The notes beneath the pieces were generated by a model. It was not told the origin of the DNA. It did no database searches and saw only the letters and a program-made list of their open reading frames with translations. 64,000 nt of DNA from Clitoria ternatea (taxonomy: Eukaryota; Streptophyta; Magnoliopsida; Fabales; Fabaceae), in assembly GCA_037962975.1 (NCBI GenBank), contig CM075674.1:40438501-40502500 (forward strand). Reading direction: 5' to 3'. Each line of letters begins with the position of its first letter. Position 1 is the stretch's first letter. The position numbers and the translations under genes are program-made. Positions 46,087-58,550 of the stretch are shown one piece after another.

Positions 46087-48726
46087 ACAACTAAGATGCC
46101 AAACAACTTGCTTTTATGAAAATTAATTTTAAGCCTTAATGCTTACTCAAACTAGGGATGTTAATTAGTGAGACTATGCGAGTAGTATATTATTCGTACT
46201 CGTTACTCTGTGTAATAGGTATCCGTAAGTATTTATTAATATTCAAAAATAATAATAATAAAGAAGAAATTAACATTTAATATATTAAAAAAACATTATC
46301 TTAGTACAAATAAAATATATAAGCTAGTATTGTACAATATAATTATAACTTAATACATTAAAAATATTATCATGAATCAATATAAAATAAATTTAATCTC
46401 ATTTTAAAGTATCAAAAGCTTTAATATTTTATAAAAAAATAAATATTTATAAATATATGGTATCAGCGGGGCAGGTAACATAATACTTGTACTCACCTGT
46501 TTAGTAAATTTATGGATACTTGTTGTGGGTGTATTCATAGATTACTCATAATTTTTCACAAAAATATAGTATGCTAAAAACATAAGTTTTAATATTACCC
46601 AATTAAGACCCTTAATTGATAATAGTTAGGCTTTTACAAAGACAACAAATAACAAGTTATGGAAACTTGGATGAATATAATTGAGAAACTCTATTTTATA
46701 GTGTGCAAGAAAAAAATAAAGTATGAGCTCTTTTGCTCTCTAACTTACTTAAGGAGATGATTCTCTCTTAGATTGTTACTTCTTTGATTTCTTCATTGTT
46801 TTTCAACCCTTATATACACAAAATAATGTTAAAAATAGTCGTTAGAAGCTTGTCCTTTATTCTTTAGTTCAAAAACTTGGTCTTCTTAACCTTAACATGG
46901 TTCTATATGGTTAAGAAATAGAAACCCTAATATGGTTTTGAAAGGGTTTAGAAACAAAATCCCTAATCTAGTTCTAGATGGTCAAGAAATAGAAACCCTA
47001 ATATGGTTATGAAGGGTTCACAAATAAAAATCCCGATCTTGAAGTTTTTTTCTTTAGATTTTGAGGTAGACCTTGGTGTCTTTTTTTTATTGCTTAAGAT
47101 CCTTTCCTTCACTTAATTTAAGCTTTAGTTGCGCAAGGCTTGCTTAGGTCGCTTAGTTTCTAAAGTTTTTGCTCCTTCGAGCGTTCTTGTTCTGATTAGC
47201 TTCAGAAACAACTTTTTTGAAAAGATTTAACTTAGCTTATGTCAAATCTTTATCATTTAACTCTTTGGTTAATATTTTTAGGCTTAGTCACCCACTAATT
47301 CTTTTCTTCAAGTGGTTCTTCAAGGAATTAGGTCATTTGGCCTAAGTCTCCAATTCTTTCAAAAATAGAGGATAGGTCTTCAATTTTGACTTGATCTTCT
47401 AAAATGCTCTTTCTAAATATTTTCTTGACATGTTAAAGTTCTATTATGAAATACATTTTTTGAGAACTTTGATGCAAAGTCTTGTTTTTAGGTCACAATG
47501 TTGTTTTTCCAAAAACAAGAATTCAGACCTGTTCTTCTGCTTGATTGGTTGTTGTTTCTTTTGATTTTGGTATATGATCTTTCTTCTTTAAGAAGCACTC
47601 TAAGTTCATTTTCTTATAAAAAAATATTCTGAATTCATTTAAGAATAATCCATACATTTAGTTTCTTTATTATTTTTGTTTCACACTTAAATAAACTTGC
47701 TTGATCACTTCAAAATCAAAGAACTTGAATTATTTTTAGGAATGAAGTATCATCAAAATTTTTTATCATAGGATCCTAAAGATTTAGACTCAAGATGATA
47801 ATGGCGAGAAGCATGAAAGAAAAGTTTTTTAAAAGGCTATTTTAATAATTTTAAATTACAAAAATAAAATTGTGGTGGGAATAAAAAGTCTTATGGTATT
47901 AATATAACCTAACTTTTTTATTATTCATGATTTTTGAATGAATCTCATTCAGACAAATCCTTGTTTTATTCTTTTTATTTTATTTTCCTATTCAACCTAG
48001 CAACTCTATAAAATCATCTAATTGAGTTCCACAAATTACCAAACATACTATTTTATTTTATTTTATTTTATTTTAACATAGTTGAATAATAAAACAATAA
48101 AATTTATCATAATTGTTGCTTCCAAAAAAAATTGGACGAGAAAGTAACTTTTGACAATCATAAGTAATGCAAATAATTTTTGGCTTACTTTTGTTTAGTA
48201 GTAAAAAAGGTATGCAAATATTTCTGAATCAAAAATAAAAGTAATCCAGATAATTTAAACTTTTGAATATTTATATCATTCAAGATACAGTTTTTGGCCG
48301 GTGTGTAACAAGACACGTATGTTACATAGCAATACCTAATGTTCCTCAAAATTTGAAAACATTCAAAGCTACGTACAAGAAGTATTTCCCTCAATAGTCT
48401 CCCATCTAAATTCAGTCATTATATCAGACGGTGGATGTATATATTATAAGGAAGGTACACATGGTAGTAGTAGTTTGTGCTTGGATGCTATGAAGTAAAT
48501 AAATCAATAACTAAATGATGATGCCTCTGTTTTTCAAGGGCAATCTGCACAAAATTCTGTGACTTGTAGTCATGATCTATCCATGCTCCCTTTGTTTCCA
48601 TTACAAAACTACAACTAGCAAGATCTCATAACTGCCTCAAGGTGTGGTTAGTGTATGCTAATGTGACTAGTAATTGACAAAGTTAAATCAACAAATGTGT
48701 ATTTCGTGGGCAGAAACAGTTATCAA
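46087..48726. other. AT-rich intergenic DNA between the CACTA element and the CP33-like gene
   Basis: No gene is supported. A 71-bp unit (TTCTATATGGTTAAGAAATAG, then GAAACCCTAATATGG) is duplicated at about 46899-47040. A TTTTA pentamer run lies at about 48049-48075. The last part is presumably the 3' flank of the CP33-like gene. Confidence 0.55.
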
Positions 48727-50833
48727 TCATACACCATGTCTGCTGACACCCAACAGCATTTCCATGCCATCTACATTACTTCTTCTATTTCCATCTATCA
48801 CCGGAGGAGATGACGGCTTCTTATCCGTCACTAAATTCACTCGTAAGGGCCGTCCTTGAAACTCCTGAAAGCAGCATATTACATATACAAAGGAAGTCGT
48901 TACATAGTTGGATTAGATCAAGAGACCACAAGATGAACCAAAAGTTATAAAACTTTACCAAACTTGTTCATACCACACCGTTCATAGCATTCAGAGCAGC
49001 CTCTGCATCCTCAGCAGTTTCAAAAGTGACAAAGCCATACCCACGAGATTTTCCACTGTTCCTTTCATAGAGGACCTTGGCACTCAAGAAGCCTAGCTGC
49101 TCAGCGAAGGCATCTTTAAGACTCTGGGAAGTTAAACTCCAACCAAGGTTTCCAGCATAGATCTTGTAAGGGCTGTCTACAAAGCCCCTATATGGTGAGC
49201 CCTTTACTAGCCTTTTGCCAGTTTTTGGTATCTCTGGGAAGTTCACTTTAATAGTCCTACCACCAACTTCCTGTTCACAGGTCAAAGCCATCACCGTTAG
49301 ACTTAATTCTGATTGTTTGCACAGTACAGCAAACAATTGAATTGGGATTTGTGATCACAATTTCGAATGATCTCAGTTCGCATAAAAGGCTTTCAATGGC
49401 CAGGCTGTTGAGTGGTCTTTATGGCTTTTTATATGCTATTACCTAAATGAAATCAAGACCCAAATGATAAAAAGAAGATACGTCTCCAGATACAAGAAAA
49501 TGAGACAGGGAAAACTGAAATTATTATGCACCTATCTGGTTTCTAGTCCGCCTCAATCTTCACCATCCACAACATACATCAATAAATTACCATCCAATAT
49601 GATATAATAAGACAAGACAAACCAAAATTGGAACTCAAACAATATATAACCCAAGTTATAAGAAAGGAGAAGTTATTTAGGTCATGTCCAGCTCCAAATA
49701 CAAGCGTTGTGCATTCTCCCACATCATCCATGGAATCTCTAATCGAAGGTTATAATTCTGCATTTTACCCTTTAAAGCAAGCCCCTCATTTCACAGGAAC
49801 CAAGTCCAATCCCATAATATATAAGATATGGAGTAATCTAGATGAGTAAATCCACAAGGTAGTTCTTGAAATTGTATAAGATAACAACATGAACAGTTGG
49901 TCCTTGAAATTTTGAAAACCTTTATTTAATTTCCTACTTTACATGTAGTCATTCATTCTAATATTTTCTTAATTTACTTTTTAATGTCATTTTACACTTA
50001 AAACGACTACACTGAAGGTCATTATGTAAAGTTAGTGTCTAAATTGAAATTCAAAATGTTAGAGGTTAAAGTGTTCAATTTATACAATCTTAAAGTCTAA
50101 TCCATGAGTTTGCTCAATCTAGATAATAGCAAAATGAAAGAGCACCCTCCTATGTAATCTTAATCCATTCAAATCTTAATGAACAAGAAACTACTCATCT
50201 GAAAAACACTGATATGAGTATATGTGAGATACAGAGCCATCAAACATTTGAATTGCTTCTTCAGCTTCCTCCACGCTCCCTATTGTAACAAACGCAAAAC
50301 CTCTACTTCTATCCATAATATCATCATGCACTATCTACACAATCCAACAAAAAAAAAAACCAAAAACAAAAAGACACAAACACAATCAAGATTTCCATAA
50401 CACCCTCACAAAAAATGTTAAATTTATCAATCAAACAAGGAAAACATGACAAAACCTGAAAAGGGTTAATTAAAAGAAAATTAAAAAAAAGACTAAAAAA
50501 TCTCCAAACCTCGATAGATACCACATTGCCAGCCTCTGCAAAGACGCGTGCCAAGTGTGAAGAAGGCAATGAATAAGGCAAGTTTCCAACAAATAGCCTC
50601 CGTGATTGGTTTGGGTGTGGTTTTTGGAAGGTTTCAGGTTCAGGGTCTTCTTCATTGTCAAGTGAAGGCAAGGGTGAGAGAGAAGAGTTGAAAAATTGGG
50701 AATTGAGGTTGAAGGGTTTTAGAGATATGGGTTTGTGCGGGAAGTTAAGGGTGATTGAAATGGAAGAGTGGGTGAAGGAGAAGTTGTGGATTCTCTTGCA
50801 AACAGGGGAGGAAGTAGTGGTCGTGGCAGCCAT
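48727..50833 (-). CDS. CP33-like: Chloroplast RNA-binding protein with two RRMs, CP33-like
   Basis: Four exons on the minus strand: 50833-50510, 50334-50233, 49270-48974, 48864-48727 (285 residues plus stop by exon sums of 108, 34, 99 and 46 codons). All introns begin GT and end AG and lie in phase 0. Residues 1-57 are Ser/Thr/Asn-rich with few acids, as in chloroplast transit peptides. A short acidic stretch (LDNEEDPEPE) precedes RRM1 (RNP2 LFVGNL at 80, RNP1 RGFAFVTI at 119). RRM2 has RNP2 IYAGNL at 179 and RNP1 RGYGFVTF at 218. VDSPYKIYAGNLGW and GGRTIKVNFPEIP match the wording of Arabidopsis CP33. In the family such proteins bind plastid mRNAs and support stability and editing. The ATG at 50833 was chosen because the upstream GTG extension has no support. 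The acidic linker is shorter than in classical CP33, so a paralog is possible. Confidence 0.9.
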
Positions 50834-51044
50834 GGAGAGTGTTTGTGACACTAGAGTATACTGTACACCATTTTAGGATATACTAGTAGCGGGTAGCGGA
50901 TCCGTGCATTTGCTCGGGTTGTTTAAGGAAATGTAAAATTTATAAATGAAGAGAAGAATGCATTAGCGGACCCGTGCCTTAGTTGAAATGTAAAATTTAG
51001 TTCAGAAATAGCTAAGAAGAAGGGAAGAATGCTTAAAGTGTTGA
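50834..51044. other. Upstream flank of the CP33-like gene
   Basis: A short gene-proximal stretch with two partial copies of a ~60-bp sequence (AGCGGATCCGTGC near 50896 and AGCGGACCCGTGC near 50965, each followed by TGAAATGTAAAATTTA-like bases). Repeats begin directly after it. Confidence 0.5.
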
Positions 51045-52545
51045 GTGAGGTATATTCTAGAAGGTCTTTTCCGAGTGAATATGGTAATATATATTCTGAG
51101 TGGATAGTCATAATATCCCGTGTAAGATTTAACCGGGTAAATTCTCCCGATTGAGGATAGGTTGAGCATTTTCCGAGTGGAATATAATAAGGAAGACGAC
51201 TTCCGAGTGAAGATGGTCAGGGTGTTTTCCGAGCGAAACATAACCAATAGAACTCCTTTCGAGAGAAGAAAAGATTAAATGTTGATGGTCCCTTGGTTGG
51301 ACATAAATTAAATGTTGGTAACATTCGATGACTGAATGAGTTGGATAATTATTGAAGAATTAATTGGAAATAAATGAATTAATGGTGAGAAGTGCTGATG
51401 TAGTTTCCCTTACATAGTTGATAGATTGATATTGAAAGTACCATGCATGGATTAGGATTTAAAGAGTTATTGGTCTTTGGAATGAGAATTTCTGAGTAAG
51501 AATGGGTAGAGGAAGTTTTATATGCCTCATGTGAGGAATATGATGTATCAGTGGTGAATTGGTTGGCCTAGAGTAAACGATGAGGTGTTAAGTTATAAGA
51601 ATTGCTGATTTTACTTATGTCCTGGTGATCTCGCCCAAGCGAGATGGGATCTCGCCCAAGCGAGAGTCCCCTGCTTGAGTGAATTAGCTATTGTAGTAAA
51701 TTCGCCCAGGCGAATTGAGCTTCGCCCGACCGAGAGCGAAGGAATTAGCCACTGGTCTGATTTCGCTCAAGCGAATGGCCAGTTCGCTCAAGCGAGAATG
51801 TTAGTAGATGATGGATTTTAGCCGAGCTGAAGTCTTAGAAAACAATTTTATGAGGTGGTGAATTTCCGAGTGAAATCCCGAGTGAGCAATACCGAGTTTG
51901 GATGTTCCGAGTGGAATACTGTTGTGAACCATTCCGAGTGAGACTATAGCCGTTGGGCCTTCTTCCGAGTGGTGAAGATGTAAAAGGATTCCGAGAGAAC
52001 TCTCTTTTAATTGAAACCCATTTTAATAAACCTGTTTCCGAGTGGGATCTTAATGAGTGAATTTCCTGAATGAATCCCTCCCGAGGCGGAGAGTGATTAT
52101 GATGGTTTTGATTGAGGTGTGTTAGGAGATCCCTTCCGAGTGAATTAAGTTATGTACTCTGAGTGGGTAAAATTGATATAAGTCCGACTGAAGACCGATT
52201 GATGGCTCGGTGTTGGAATGAATTTACCGAGTGGAAGATTGAGTAAGAGAAGACTCGGTCTGGAGTATTTTTCCGAGTGAGAACCCGAGAGTGATGAGTC
52301 GGTTTTGGTATAAATTACCGAGTGAGAGATTGATTGAAGGATGACTCGAATTTGGAACAAATTACCGAGTCAAATACTTATTGAGTGATGACTCGGATCT
52401 GAAGTCAATTGCCAAGTGAAAGGCCAAGTGAGAGACTGGTCGGTTTGAATGATTTTTACCGAGTGTACAACTAAGTACGATGAGTCGGTTGTGAATGAGT
52501 TGCAGGGTAACAACCGAGTGTAGGTAAGAGTTAAACAACCTAGAT
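51045..52545 (+). repeat. CCGAGTGA-rich repeat, plus orientation
   Basis: TTCCGAGTGA and close variants (CCGAGTGG, TGAGTGAG) occur every 30-80 bp on the plus strand. The style matches 23870-25140 inside the oldest LTR, so this may be related LTR DNA. There is no gene. A palindrome group lies at 51626-51800. Confidence 0.7.
51626..51800. repeat. CGCTTGAGCG-type palindromes inside the CCGAGTGA repeat
   Basis: TCTCGCCCAAGCGAGA twice, TTCGCCCAGGCGAA, TTCGCTCAAGCGAA and TTCGCTCAAGCGAG. The outer pairs change together (CTC with GAG, TTC with GAA). Confidence 0.8.
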
Positions 52546-52554
52546 TTTAATAAA

Positions 52555-53556
52555 TAATTAAAACTGAGTATTTTACACTCCACTCGGTAAATGAAGGTTA
52601 TTCCACTCGGAATCCATAAACCTTCCTCACTCGGGTTATTTTCCAATCAAACACCACTCGGTGTATTTAACTTCAACACAATCGGGAATGTACTTCACAT
52701 TCATCACTCGGCATAAACTTACATCTCCCACTCGGAAAACACATAGACCCCTCTCAGAATATTCAATCTGAATCTGAGTCTCCACTCAAACAGGGTTCCA
52801 CTGGGTAATTTCACTCCAAAATCGAGTCATCTCAAATCAGTCTTTCACTCGGCAATTGATATCTTATCCAACCGGAGAAACCATTAAGTTAAGTCCCACT
52901 CGGCCTTGATCTTAGTCTCACCCACTCAGAATATGGAACCTCATTCACTGGGATTATACAGCCCCAACAATGGAAGAAGAAGAAGGAGGAGCAGAGGAAG
53001 AACAAAGGAGGATCCAACCTCCAAGACACACAGCACCATCCTGTTTCCTCTACCACAACACGCTGTCCTCTCACAGCCACTCCGTTCCACTCGGCCCAAC
53101 ACAGGGAGTGAGTCGAAGAAGAAGATGAAGGAGGCGAAGGTCAAGACGAAGAAGCAGAAACTTCAGAGAGCTCAAGAGAGAAGGAGGAGCGTTTCCTTTT
53201 CCATCTGAATATGCACCAAGGAGAAAATGAAGAGAGTGCAAGTGAACTAAAGCTTATCAACAATGCCAAGCTCCACCTCACACTCCATCAGCCATCATGT
53301 CACCATTAAGTCTAATCCCATCAGCCATCTAATCACAACCAACATGATTATGAAGAGAGAGGGAGAGAGAGGACCGTAGCCTCCAAACCACCAAGGGCAC
53401 AAGGGTCATTCTTGCATTATTATTAATATTATCATTATTATTCAATCAATTTGCCTAATTGGCAATTAATCTAAATCAACCTCCAATTTAATCAATCCAT
53501 GACGTTACTCCTGAAATTTACCATACTCGGTAATTAATTAAAAATCCGGATGTTAC
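52555..53556 (-). repeat. LTR-like segment with the motif in inverse orientation (CACTCGG)
   Basis: From about 52570 the motif appears as CACTCGG, so orientation flips here. It ends CCGGATGTTACA at 53556, which on the minus strand is TGTAACATCCGG followed by TTTTTAATTAATTA. That closely resembles the starts of the Tekay LTRs in this window. It is probably the start of a minus-strand LTR, with no paired copy visible. Confidence 0.55.
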
Positions 53557-53559
53557 AAA

Positions 53560-53795
53560 GAGCAGCTCGAACGGATATCGCCTAAGCGAGTAGGTTCCTC
53601 GCTCAAGCGAATGCCAAGGGATTTGGTTACTGGATGATTCTCGCTCGAGCGAGTGAACGAATGAAATGGGGTTCGCCTGAGCGACTGAGCTTTGGGAACA
53701 TTACTGGGGGCATTTCGCTTACGCGAAAGGTGTCGCCAAAGCGAACCTGGCCTGTCTCGCTCAAGCGGAGGTGGTTCTGGCTTGAGCGAGGGTTG
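53560..53795. repeat. Palindrome cluster at the head of the tandem array
   Basis: About eight CGCTCAAGCG-like units, including CTCGCTCGAGCGAG (perfect) near 53641 and TTCGCTTACGCGAA near 53714. It leads directly into the CCGAGTGA tandem array. Confidence 0.8.
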
Positions 53796-56700
53796 ATGTG
53801 CCTCCGAGTGATATCCTGTAGGGACGGTTCCGAGTGACATGTGTTCGAGTGAGGAAGAATAGTCATCATGCCCGAGTGAGGATAGGTTGCGCATTTTCCG
53901 AGTGGAATATAATAAGGAGGACGACTTCCGAGTGAAGATGGTCAGGGTGTTTTTCGGAGCAACCCATTCAGAATAATCCGAACAACCACTCGGGAGTTTA
54001 TCACTCAAAAAGACGCATTCACAGATGTCACTCGGAAATACATCAGTCAGACTTATGTAACTCGGTTATGCATCTTCCCGAGTCAGAGTCTTACTCAGAA
54101 ATATACTCCTTTTTTCACTCGGGATTATGTAAATTTTACCACTCGGAAATATCAACTTCATTTGAAAGTAATCATCTTATTTCACTTGGAATGTTATTCA
54201 TTTCACTCGTAGTCGGATGATTCTCACTCGGAAACTCTAACTGAATAGGCATCTTATTCATTCCCTCTCCCTTTCTCGGAAATCGCCACTTGAAAGGATT
54301 TAGTCGGGGTTGAAGATTCTTAAAGAATAATCCGAGAACAAGTTGTCATGATGCCCGAGTGAGATATAAATGGGAGATTATTTCCGAGGGAAGAAAGGTT
54401 TAATACTCCTGAGTGAGAATTGACCGAGGGAAAACCCCTCCCGAGTGGATAAGGTCTTACTCATTCCGAGTAAGACTTAACCTAGCGAATTCTCCCGATT
54501 GAGGATAGGTTGCGCATTTTCCGAGTGGAATAAAATAAGGAGGACGACTTCCGAGTGAAGATGGTCAGGGTGTTTTTCAGAGCAACCCATTCAGAATAAT
54601 CCGAACAACCACTCGGGAGTTTATCACTCAAAAAGACCCATTCACAGATGTCACTCGGAAATACATCAGTCAGACTTATGTAACTCGGTTATGCATCTTC
54701 CCGAGTCAGAGTCTTACTCGGAATTATACTCTTTTTTTCACTCGGGATTATGTAAATTTTGCCACTCGGAAATATCAACTTAACTTGAAAGTAATTGTCT
54801 TATTTCACTTGGAATATTATTCATTTCACTCGTAGTCGGATGATTCTCACTCGGAAACTCTAACTGAATCGACATCTTATTCATTCCCTCTCCCTTTCTC
54901 GGAAATCGCCACTTGAAAGGATTTAGTCGGGGTTGAAGATTCTTGAAGAATAATCCGAGCACAAGTTGTCATGATGCCCGAGTGAGATATAAATGGGAGA
55001 TCATTTTCGAGGGAAGAAAGGTTTAATACTCCCGAGTAAGAATTGACCAAGGGAAAACCTCTCCCGAGTGGATAAGGTCTTACTCATTCCGAGTAAGACT
55101 TAACCTAGCGAATTCTCCCGATTGAGGATAGGTTACGCATTTTTCAAGTGGAATAAAATAAGGAGGACGACTTCCGAGTGAAGATGGTCAGGGTGTTTTT
55201 CGGAGCAACCCATTCAGAATAATCCGAACAACCACTCGGGAGTTTATCACTCAAAAAGACCCATTCACAGATGTCACTCGGAAATACATCAGTCAGACTT
55301 ATGTAACTCGGTTATGCATCTTCCCGAGTCAGAGTCTTACTCGGAATTATACTCTTTTTTTAACTCGGGATTATGTAAATTTTGCCACTCGGAAATATCA
55401 ACTTCACTTGAAAGTAATCGTCTTATTTCACTTGGAATGTTATTCATTTCACTCGTAGTCGGATGATTCTCACTCGGAAAGTCTAACTGAATCGGCATCT
55501 TATTTATTCCCTCTCCCTTTCTCGGAAATCGCCACTTGAAAGGATTTAGTCGGGGTTGAAGATTCTTGAAGAATAATCCGAGAACAAGTTGTCATGATGC
55601 CCGAGTGAGATATAAATGGGAGATCATTTCCGAGGGAAGAAAGGTTTAATACTCCCGAGTGAGAATTGACCGAGGGAAAACCCCTCCCGAGTGGATAAGG
55701 TCTTACTCATTCCGAGTAAGACTTAACCTAGCGAATTCTCCCGATTGAGGATAGGTTGCGCATTTTCCGAGTGGAATAAAATAAGGAGGACGACTTCCGA
55801 GTGAAGATGGTCAGGGTGTTTTTTAGAGCAACCCATTCAGAATAATCCGAACAACCACTCGGGAGTTTATCACTCAAAAAGACCCATTCACAGATGTCAC
55901 TCGGAAATACATCAGTCAGACTTATGTAACTCGGTTATGCATCTTCCCGAGTCAGAGTCTTACTCGGAATTATACTCTTTTTTTCACTCGGGATTATGTA
56001 AATTTTGCCACTCGGAAATATCAACTTAACTTGAAAGTAATTGTCTTATTTCACTTGGAATATTATTCATTTCACTCGTAGTCGGATGATTCTCACTCGG
56101 AAACTCTAACTGAATCGACATCTTATTCATTCCCTCTCCCTTTCTCGGAAATCGCCACTTGAAAGGATTTAGTCGGGGTTGAAGATTCTTGAAGAATAAT
56201 CCGAGCACAAGTTGTCATGATGCCCGAGTGAGATATAAATGGGAGATCATTTTCGAGGGAAGAAAGGTTTAATACTCCCGAGTAAGAATTGACCAAGGGA
56301 AAACCTCTCCCGAGTGGATAAGGTCTTACTCATTCCGAGTAAGACTTAACCTAGCGAATTCTCCCGATTGAGGATAGGTTACGCATTTTTCAAGTGGAAT
56401 AAAATAAGGAGGACGACTTCCGAGTGAAGATGGTCAGGGTGTTTTTCGGAGCAACCCATTCAGAATAATCCGAACAACCACTCGGGAGTTTATCACTCAA
56501 AAAGACCCATTCACAGATGTCACTCGGAAATACATCAGTCAGACTTATGTAACTCGGTTATGCATCTTCCCGAGTCAGAGTCTTACTCGGAATTATACTC
56601 TTTTTTTAACTCGGGATTATGTAAATTTTGCCACTCGGAAATATCAACTTCACTTGAAAGTAATCGTCTTATTTCACTTGGAATGTTATTCATTTCACTC

Positions 56701-58083
56701 GTAGTCGGATGATTCTCACTCGGAAAGTCTAACTGAATCGGCATCTTATTTATTCCCTCTCCCTTTCTCGGAAATCGCCACTTGAAAGGATTTAGTCGGG
56801 GTTGAAGATTCTTGAAGAATAATCCGAGAACAAGTTGTCATGATGCCCGAGTGAGATATAAATGGGAGATCATTTCCGAGGGAAGAAAGGTTTAATACTC
56901 CCGAGTGAGAATTGACCGAGGGAAAACCCCTCCCGAGTGGATAAGGTCTTACTCATTCCGAGTAAGACTTAACCTAGCGAATTCTCCCGATTGAGGATAG
57001 GTTGCGCATTTTTCGAGTGGAATAAAATAAGGAGGACGACTTCCGAGTGAAGATGGTCAGGGTGTTTTTTAGAGCAACCCATTCAGAATAATCCGAACAA
57101 CCACTCAGGAGTTTATCACTCAAAAAGACCCATTCACAGATGTCACTCGGAAATACATCAGTCAGACTTATGTAACTCGGTTATGCATCTTCCCGAGTCA
57201 GAGTCTTACTCGGAATTATACTCTTTTTTTCACTCGGGATTATGTAAATTTTGCCACTCGGAAATATCAACTTAACTTGAAAGTAATTGTCTTATTTCAC
57301 TTGGAATATTATTCATTTCACTCGTAGTTGGATGATTCTCACTCGGAAACTCTAACTGAATCGACATCTTATTCATTCCCTCTCCCTTTCTCGGAAATCG
57401 CCACTTGAAAGGATTTAGTCGGGGTTGAAGATTCTTGAAGAATAATCCGAGCACAAGTTGTCATGATACCCGAGTGAGATATAAATGGGAGATCATTTTC
57501 GAGGGAAGAAAGGTTTAATACTCCCGAGTAAGAATTGACCGAGGTAAAACCTCTCCCGAGTGGATAAGGTCTTACTCATTCCGAGTAAGACTTAACCTAG
57601 CGAATTCTCCCGATTGAGGATAGGTTACGCATTTTTCAAGTGGAATAAAATAAGGAGGACGACTTCCGAGTGAAGATGGTCAGGGTGTTTTTCGGAGCAA
57701 CCCATTCAGAATAATCCGAACAACCACTCGGGAGTTTATCACTCAAAAAGACCCATTCACAGATGTCACTCAGAAATACATCAGTCAGACTTATGTAACT
57801 CGGTTATGCATCTTCCCGAGTCAGAGTCTTACTCGGAATTATACTCTTTTTTTAACTCGGGATTATGTAAATTTTGCCACTCGGAAATATCAACTTCACT
57901 TGAAAGTAATCGTCTTATTTCACTTGGAATGTTATTCATTTCACTCGTAGTCGGATGATTCTCACTCGGAAAGTCTAACTGAATCGGCATCTTATTTATT
58001 CCCTCTCCCTTTCTCGGAAATTGCCACTTGAAAGGATTTAGTCGGGGTTGAAGATTCTTGAAGAATAACCCGAGCACAAGTTG

Positions 58084-58550
58084 TCGGAAACACTAAAGAT
58101 TGATCCGAGCACGAATTAAACTCTTTCATCACTCGGATATGTGCTCTCCTCAGAATTATTTTCTCAGGAACATAATCGGAATTGAAGTCTTTTTTCGGAA
58201 GCACTCCTCCTTGAAAGACACTTGGAATGTATCACTCGGAAGTCTCACAGAGACACTTCACTCGGCAAATCATCCACCCAGACACTTCCAAGTGACCTAT
58301 ATCCGAATCAGGACCTTCCGATTTAGGGAGTGGATAAAATTCCGAGTGAGAGGTCTCCCTGTATGATATCCCGAGTAGTGGTGTTCTGAGTGGAAACTTC
58401 TGAGTTCAAAGTAACTCGTTCCGAGTGGAGTGCTGTCGTGTGTGTAGTTTCGAGTGGGGATGCCACTGATTAGGGCGCTCAAGGGAACTGCCCTCTCCTC
58501 GCTCAAGCAGAAGTGAATCTCGCTTGAGCGAGATTCACTCGGGATTATAC
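58084..58550. repeat. Variant segment of the array with a CGCTTGAGCG palindrome, copy 1
   Basis: It begins CGGAAACACTAAAGATTGATC and ends in a 22-bp near-palindrome (GAATCTCGCTTGAGC...GATTC) near 58510-58535. It recurs at about 60658 and 61364, 705 bp apart. It replaces part of the 623-bp unit. Confidence 0.85.

Noticed and set aside
46150..46560. Possible hAT-type miniature element beginning TAGGGATGTTAA
   Set aside because: The start resembles some hAT ends, but no matching right end or 8-bp duplication was found.
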